From positions 1-26,330 of the forward strand of contig CAZHRW010000064.1 of assembly GCA_964535025.1 (NCBI GenBank): a stretch of DNA of 26,330 bases, given 5' to 3'. Numbering within the stretch: the stretch's first letter is position 1; every line of letters begins with the position of its first letter. Shown piece after piece: positions 21,536 through 26,330 of this stretch. The translations under genes and the position numbers were made by a program. The notes below the pieces were generated by a model. The model searched no databases, was not told where the DNA came from, and saw only the letters and a list, made by a program, of their open reading frames with translations. Source of the DNA: JAAYZK01 sp964535025. GTDB taxonomy: Bacteria; Planctomycetota; Phycisphaerae; SM23-33; FEN-1343.

Positions 21536-22743
21536 CTTCGCAATCCCCACAGCCGGACGGTCCCGATCGCTCGCAGCGCGAGCTGCAGGCCCAGCAGTTG
21601 GCGGCGCGGATGGAGCGGATCGGCCGCAAGTTCATCGTCCTCTCGGGCAAGGGCGGCGTCGGCAAGAGCACCGTGGCGACCAACCTGGCGGTGGCGCTGG
21701 CACGGGCGGGGCGGACGGTCGGCTTGCTCGACGTCGACCTGCACGGGCCCAGCGTGCCGACGCTGCTGGGCCTGACCGGCCGTCGCCTCGAGACGGGCCC
21801 CGCCGGCGGGCTGATGCCGATCACGGCGGCCGAGAACCTCGCGGTCGTGTCGATGGGGCTGCTGCTGGCCGGGCAGGCCGATCCGGTGATCTGGCGCGGG
21901 CCGATGAAGTACAACGTGATCCGCCAGTTCCTCACCGACGTCGAGTGGGGGGCGCTGGACGACCTGGTCATCGACGCCCCGCCCGGCACGGGCGACGAGC
22001 CGCTGTCGGTGGCCCAGATGGTCGGCGCGAACGCGTTGGCCGTGCTGGTCACCACGCCCCAGCAGGTCGCCGTCGCCGACGTCCGACGCAGCGTGTCGTT
22101 CTGCCGCGCGCTGGATTTGCCGGTGGCGGGGATCATCGAGAATATGAGCGGGCTGATCTGCCCGCACTGCGGCGAAACGATCGAGCTGTTCGCCACCGGC
22201 GGCGGCGAGCGCCTCGCCGCGGAGATGGATGTGCCGTTCCTGGGGCGGATCCCCCTGGACGCGCGGATCGCCGCGGCCGGCGACGCCGGCACGCCCTTCG
22301 TGGGCGAAGCCTTCGACCGCGTGACGGAGGCCCTGATCCGACAGACCGACCCCGCGGCCGCCGCCCAGACGGCCGGGGGCCACCCTGACAAGGAGTCGAC
22401 ACCAATGAAGATCGCCATTCCCGTCGTCCAAGGACGATTGAGCCTGCACTTCGGCCATTGCGAGCAGTTCGCCCTGGTCAATGTGGACGCCGACCGACGT
22501 GCCGTCACCGATATCACCTACGCCACGCCCCCGGCCCACGAGCCGGGCGTCCTGCCCCGCTGGCTGCACGAACAGGGCGCCGAGGTGATCATCGCCAGCG
22601 GCATGGGCCAGCGGGCCCAGGGGCTCTTTGAGCAGAACGGCATCACCGTGGTGATCGGCGCGCAGGCCGAAACACCCGAGACGATCGCGCTGGCGTACCT
22701 GAACGGCACGCTGGAGGCGGGCGAGAATGTCTGCGATCACTGA
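21532..22743 (+). CDS. Mrp/Nbp35-type ATPase fused to a C-terminal NifX/ORP-like domain
   Basis: Residues 1-275 are an Mrp/Nbp35 iron-sulfur carrier ATPase: P-loop GKGGVGKST at 39-47, DVDLHGPSVPTLLG, the DAPPGTGDE motif at 148-156, and cluster-binding CPHC at 210-213. Residues 276-291 read like translated intergenic DNA. From Met292 (MKIAIPVVQGRLSLHFGHCEQF) a complete NifX/ORP-like domain runs to 403. In the DNA an AAGGAG at 22390-22395 lies 9 nt before that Met codon (22405), so a separate 112-residue protein may also be made. The gene start overlaps the FmdE stop (ATGA). This resembles the Mrp ATPase of Desulfovibrio ORP operons, but there the ORP is a separate protein. Confidence 0.9.
   Translation: MTSQSPQPDGPDRSQRELQAQQLAARMERIGRKFIVLSGKGGVGKSTVATNLAVALARAGRTVGLLDVDLHGPSVPTLLGLTGRRLETGPAGGLMPITAAENLAVVSMGLLLAGQADPVIWRGPMKYNVIRQFLTDVEWGALDDLVIDAPPGTGDEPLSVAQMVGANALAVLVTTPQQVAVADVRRSVSFCRALDLPVAGIIENMSGLICPHCGETIELFATGGGERLAAEMDVPFLGRIPLDARIAAAGDAGTPFVGEAFDRVTEALIRQTDPAAAAQTAGGHPDKESTPMKIAIPVVQGRLSLHFGHCEQFALVNVDADRRAVTDITYATPPAHEPGVLPRWLHEQGAEVIIASGMGQRAQGLFEQNGITVVIGAQAETPETIALAYLNGTLEAGENVCDH
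22405..22743 (+). CDS. Possible separate NifX/ORP-like product from internal start
   Basis: An in-frame ATG at 22405, preceded by AAGGAG with 9-nt spacing, would yield a 112-residue stand-alone NifX/ORP-like protein identical to the C-terminal domain of the Mrp fusion. The ribosome site is as good as those of real gene starts here. It is probably left over from a time when the two genes were separate, before loss of the Mrp stop codon. Whether it is still used cannot be told from sequence. Confidence 0.45.
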   Translation: MKIAIPVVQGRLSLHFGHCEQFALVNVDADRRAVTDITYATPPAHEPGVLPRWLHEQGAEVIIASGMGQRAQGLFEQNGITVVIGAQAETPETIALAYLNGTLEAGENVCDH

Positions 22744-22751
22744 GAACGGCA

Positions 22752-22811
22752 GGCTGTAGGCTTTAGGCTGGAGGCTGCAGGCACGGCAACGGCAACGGCG
22801 CAACGGCAACG
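22752..22811. repeat. Heptanucleotide and hexanucleotide simple repeats
   Basis: Four 7-bp units (GGCTGTA, GGCTTTA, GGCTGGA, GGCTGCA) run from 22752 to 22779, followed by GGCAAC-type units to about 22811. This fills the gap between the Mrp fusion gene and the AAA+ ATPase gene. It has no coding content and may be a slippage-prone tract. Confidence 0.85.
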
Positions 22812-22885
22812 ACATTGACCACGGCTGGCCGCGACGGGCCCAGAGCGTGCGCTGCGGCTGGATACTTCAGAGGAGGCGTACGGTT

Positions 22886-23743
22886 GTGACATCCCCCCAG
22901 GCCATCGATCCGTTTCGCATCACCGCGCCGCCGAACTACGTGCCGCAGGAGGACGAGGAGGTCGTCTTCCGCGTCGCCCACGCCTCGCGGATCCCCGTGA
23001 TCCTCAAGGGGCCGACCGGGTGCGGCAAGACCCGCTTCGTCGAGCACATGGCGTACGACCTGGGCCTGCCGCTGGTGACGGTCGCCTGCCACGAGGACCT
23101 CACCGCCGCCGACCTGGTGGGGCGGTTCCTGTTCAAGAACGACCAAACCCTCTGGCAGGACGGCCCGCTGACCCTGGCGGTCCGCTACGGGGGGATCTGC
23201 TACCTCGACGAGATCGTCGAGGCTCGCAAGGACACGACCGTCATCATCCACTCGTTGACCGACGACCGGCGCATGCTCTACGTCGACAAGACCGGCGAGG
23301 TCATTCCCGCCCACGAGGAGTTCATGATGGTCCTCAGCTACAACCCCGGCTACCAGAGCATCGTCAAGGACCTCAAGCACTCCACGCGGCAGCGCTTCGC
23401 CAGCATCAACTTCACCCATCCCGACGAGGCGATCGAGGCCCGGATCATTCACACCGAGAGCGGCCTGGACGAGCCGGACAGCCGCACCCTCGCCGAGATG
23501 GGCGCCAAGATCCGCCAGTTGAAGGGCTTCGGCCTCGACGAGGGCGTCTCCAGCCGTCTGCTGGTCTACGTCGGGCGCCTGGTTCGCGGCGGACTGACGC
23601 CGATGCAGGCCACACGCCACGCGATCAGCCAGACGCTCACCGATGAGCCGGAGGTGCTGGCGTCGATCCAGGATATCGCCAGGCTGTACTTCGGGGACCT
23701 GATGGACGACGAGGCCGATGACGACGCACCGCCCGACGCCTGA
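22886..23743 (+). CDS. MoxR-type AAA+ ATPase, CbbQ/NirQ/NorQ family
   Basis: A 285-residue AAA+ ATPase with Walker A GPTGCGKT (42-49), Walker B ICYLDE (104-109), FLFKND and LSYNPGYQ (sensor 1 region), then DLKHSTRQRF with the arginine finger. The set is typical of CbbQ/NorQ proteins. These pair with a VWA protein to remodel or activate an enzyme: Rubisco (CbbQO) or nitric oxide reductase (NorQD). The start is GTG 22886, with AGGAGG 9 nt upstream; the frame is open 13 codons further without a better ribosome site. Its last 26 bp overlap the VWA gene. The target enzyme is not in this window. Confidence 0.93.
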   Translation: MTSPQAIDPFRITAPPNYVPQEDEEVVFRVAHASRIPVILKGPTGCGKTRFVEHMAYDLGLPLVTVACHEDLTAADLVGRFLFKNDQTLWQDGPLTLAVRYGGICYLDEIVEARKDTTVIIHSLTDDRRMLYVDKTGEVIPAHEEFMMVLSYNPGYQSIVKDLKHSTRQRFASINFTHPDEAIEARIIHTESGLDEPDSRTLAEMGAKIRQLKGFGLDEGVSSRLLVYVGRLVRGGLTPMQATRHAISQTLTDEPEVLASIQDIARLYFGDLMDDEADDDAPPDA

Positions 23744-26036
23744 GAGAGATCCCGCCGATCGCTACCAGGGCTTTCGCCTGCGCGACGTGACGTGGGGCTA
23801 CCGCGACAGCTTCCAGCGGATCATCGAGGAGCTTTTCGCCGACGGGCTGCTGGGGGCCGGACGCGAGGACGTGACCGGTACGTTCTTCGACCTGCTCAAG
23901 CGGGCCGACCGGAGCTGCTACGACGACGTGCTCCGCCAGTTTCTCAACGCCCTGGCGCCGGCCAACCGCTGGATCCTGGACCTGCCGGCGCTGTTCGCCG
24001 ACCTGACGGCGCTGGGCGGGTCGCTGGCCGACAGCCGTCTGAACTACGGCCGCCGCTTCTTCGAGACCTTCGCCGCCGGCGGCATGGGCGATTCGCCCGT
24101 GTCGGTCCGCGCCTGCCTGGACGGCATGCGGCGGCTGCGGACGGTCGACGAGGACCTCGCCATGGCCTTCCTGGCCGGCTACCGCTGGATGACCGAACGG
24201 CTCGATCCGACGGAACTGAACCGCTACATCGAGGTCGCCCTCCAGGTCCATCATCGAAACCGCGAGAACGGCTACCGGTTCCTCCGCGGGGAACTGAGCT
24301 CCTGCGAGGCCTACATCCGTTCGATCACCCAGGAATGCCGCCTGTCCGATGTCGCCGAGAAGCTCCAGGCGATCGTCGGCGCCCTCAGCGGCCGGGCGTG
24401 CGAGATCGAGGCACTCGACCAGCTCGACTCGGACTATCGCATCGAGCGGGGCACCGCGGCGGTGACGGTCGACGGGCACGTCTACCTGCCGTCGCGGCTT
24501 CGACGGTTCGACACCACGGCCGCCAACCGCCGCTGGTACCTGCTGTGCGGGATCGCCTCGGCGGGGATGCTCCTGGACGACACCTTCGCCCGCATTCACG
24601 GCCACCCGGCCTATCCGACCTGCGCGGCGCTGGTCGGCGACGACGGGGGGCGGATCAACCTCTTCCAGGTCGTCGAGTTCACCCGCGTCCTGCGGAACAT
24701 CGCCCGTCGCTGGCCCGGCGCGCGGCGGCTGACGGCGTGGGGCCTGCGGACGGCCTTGGGCGAGGTGTTCGGTGACGGCGGGGCCGAACGCCTGCTGGCC
24801 GACGCCCTGGACGACACGCGGGGCGGGCCGGCCCTCGACGCGCTGCGCGCCGCCGCCGACGCGTGCCGGACCTGCTTCGACGTCGCCGCGCGCCTCGACG
24901 AGCCGTGGGCGCAGCAGATCGTGACGGCGTATCCGTACCTGGCGCATCGGTCGCTGCGGCCGCTGCCGTTCCTGTCGGACTTCATGTTCCCCATGGAGGT
25001 CTCCGACCCTCCGGCCGACCAGGTCGTCCGGGACCTCAAAAACGCCACCGGCCGGCGGGGCCGCGCGGGGGCCGACCGCCCGGCCGAGACACTGGGCACC
25101 GACGCGCCCGACGCGGGCGACACGACCGACGCCGCCGAGACCCCGGCGGCGCCGGCGGCGTTCCTCTACGACGAGTGGGACGCCCAGCAGGAGGCCTACC
25201 GGCCGCAATGGTGTCATGTGCATCCCCGGCGTGTCGAATCGGCGGCCCTGGCCGCCCCCCCGACCGACCGGTCCGACGACGCGCGGCGGGTGCGACGGCT
25301 GTTCGAGCGGATCAAGCCCGACGTCGCCCGGCGGCGCAAGCGCCTCGCCGACGGGGACGCCATTACCATCGACCTGCTCGTGGAGCACCTGGTCGACCGC
25401 CGTCGCGAGCCGGCGCCGCCGGCGCGGTTCTACGAGCGGCCCCTCATTGTCCGGCGGGACCTGGCGGTGCTGATCCTGCTGGACGTCAGCGGCTCGACCG
25501 GGGCCCCGCTGGACGGGAAGCGCAACGTCCTGGACGTCGAGAAACAGGCGGCGATCATCTTCGGCGAAGGCCTGGCGGCGCTGGGCGACGCCTTCGCGGT
25601 GTGCGGGTTCAACTCCGACGGCCCCGAGCAGTGCGAGTACCTCGTGTACAAGGATTTCGACGACCCCTGGGCCGGCGCCGCCGGGCGGATCTCCGCGGCA
25701 CGGCCAAGGCGGTCGACGCGGATCGGGGCGGCCCTGCGGCATTCGGGGTACCTGCTGTCGCAACGGCCCCAGCGGCGGCGGCTGATCCTCCTGGTCACCG
25801 ACGGCAAGCCCATGGACCGCGCCTACGACCCGGCGACCCGCTACGCCCAGCACGACGTGCGGATGGCCTGCCAGGAGAACCTCCGCCACGACATCCACAC
25901 CTTCGCCATCGCCACCGAGGAGCCCGCCCTGGACGACCTGGAGATCATGTTCCCCGGTCACCGCTTCGTCATCCTCCCCTCGATCACCCGCCTGCCGGCC
26001 GTCCTGCCGCAGGTGTACCTCCGGTTGACCGTGTAG
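23718..26036 (+). CDS. VWA-domain protein, CbbO/NorD family
   Basis: A 772-residue partner of the preceding AAA+ ATPase. The long N-terminal part (1 to about 560) is mainly helical with no catalytic motif, as in NorD/CbbO. The C-terminal von Willebrand A domain begins RRDLAVLILLDVSGST with the MIDAS residues Asp589, Ser591 and Ser593; the later VTDGKP holds Asp695. The end (LPAVLPQVYLRLTV) matches the NorD/CbbO terminus. It presumably docks the ATPase ring onto its target enzyme. Codon use and GC match neighbouring genes. The start ATG lies inside the ATPase gene, implying coupled translation. Confidence 0.92.
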   Translation: MTTHRPTPERDPADRYQGFRLRDVTWGYRDSFQRIIEELFADGLLGAGREDVTGTFFDLLKRADRSCYDDVLRQFLNALAPANRWILDLPALFADLTALGGSLADSRLNYGRRFFETFAAGGMGDSPVSVRACLDGMRRLRTVDEDLAMAFLAGYRWMTERLDPTELNRYIEVALQVHHRNRENGYRFLRGELSSCEAYIRSITQECRLSDVAEKLQAIVGALSGRACEIEALDQLDSDYRIERGTAAVTVDGHVYLPSRLRRFDTTAANRRWYLLCGIASAGMLLDDTFARIHGHPAYPTCAALVGDDGGRINLFQVVEFTRVLRNIARRWPGARRLTAWGLRTALGEVFGDGGAERLLADALDDTRGGPALDALRAAADACRTCFDVAARLDEPWAQQIVTAYPYLAHRSLRPLPFLSDFMFPMEVSDPPADQVVRDLKNATGRRGRAGADRPAETLGTDAPDAGDTTDAAETPAAPAAFLYDEWDAQQEAYRPQWCHVHPRRVESAALAAPPTDRSDDARRVRRLFERIKPDVARRRKRLADGDAITIDLLVEHLVDRRREPAPPARFYERPLIVRRDLAVLILLDVSGSTGAPLDGKRNVLDVEKQAAIIFGEGLAALGDAFAVCGFNSDGPEQCEYLVYKDFDDPWAGAAGRISAARPRRSTRIGAALRHSGYLLSQRPQRRRLILLVTDGKPMDRAYDPATRYAQHDVRMACQENLRHDIHTFAIATEEPALDDLEIMFPGHRFVILPSITRLPAVLPQVYLRLTV

Positions 26037-26330
26037 GCCACGGCGGAGCTGTCGTTATCCCTCGTCGCGTCTCACCAGGGATGTTATCTGGATCTGCTCC
26101 CGTTTCCGTGGCTACGACAGGGATAGCCACAAAGGACACAAAGACAGAACGGAAAGAACAGCAACGACACAGCCAGACCAAGAGTTCACAGAGGGTCAGA
26201 GAAAACGCCCAAGTAGTGGTGAAGCTTCTTCCTCTGTGTTGGCCGTGCCCTCTGTGGCACAAGCCGTTGCCGTGGGTTCCTTTGCGTTCTTTGTGGCCTT
26301 TGTGGCTCTCTTGGCCGTTCTGTTTGCGGC
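26037..26330. repeat. Intergenic imperfect inverted repeat region
   Basis: After the VWA gene no coding frame is supported to the window end. The left arm at 26125-26144 (AGCCACAAAGGACACAAAGA) pairs with 26288-26307 at 19 of 20 positions. A second pair of CACAGAGGG-like and CCCTCTGTG-like words lies inside (near 26190 and 26250). The purine-rich left part and the pyrimidine-rich right part could form a long hairpin. Confidence 0.7.

Overview
The window is about 26.3 kb of GC-rich bacterial chromosome. PEP-CTERM sorting signals, type I dockerin repeats, an exported SUMF1-like protein, an exported Hcp-like protein and an anaerobe-type iron-sulfur/orange-protein (ORP-like) gene cluster together suggest a planctomycete, probably of the Phycisphaerae or a relative from an anoxic or sediment habitat. 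The lineage is an inference from gene content, since no rRNA gene is present.

Left third (1-8721). One long minus-strand run reads pheA, a 20-codon mini-ORF, aroF (DAHP synthase), tpiA, secG, yicC, gmk, rpoZ, coaC, coaB (cut by the window edge). Gaps are mostly 1-40 bp, so it looks like one operon mixing aromatic amino acid entry and branch steps with housekeeping genes. Divergent from it, trpF and ahcY lie on the plus strand.

Middle (8722-16134). A 670-bp AT-rich to GC-rich intergenic stretch holds a 21-bp-phased degenerate repeat array, including two near-identical palindromes. It is followed by a small secreted or membrane ORF overlapping a 646-aa protein with a predicted beta-propeller and six membrane segments. 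Across a 370-bp gap with a strong hairpin come minus-strand surface genes: a PEP-CTERM beta-solenoid protein with an exact-length internal duplication, a SUMF1-like dockerin protein, and an Hcp-fold PEP-CTERM protein.

ORP-like cluster (16135-22743). Two minus-strand genes (an MBL-fold hydrolase and a MinD-type ATPase with three ferredoxin-like cysteine motifs) are divergent from a sigma-54 enhancer-binding regulator. The regulator is followed by a textbook -24/-12 promoter and a tight plus-strand operon: a NifX/ORP-like protein, a DUF89 protein, an FmdE protein with zinc ribbon, and an Mrp/Nbp35 ATPase fused in frame to a second NifX/ORP-like domain. The fusion keeps an internal ribosome binding site. 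The arrangement recalls the sigma-54-controlled ORP operons of Desulfovibrio, with added DUF89 and FmdE genes.

Right end (22744-26330). A heptanucleotide/hexanucleotide repeat tract precedes a MoxR-type AAA+ ATPase (CbbQ/NorQ) and a VWA protein (CbbO/NorD), which overlap. Neither Rubisco nor NO reductase is in view. The last 290 bp hold a long imperfect inverted repeat and no gene.
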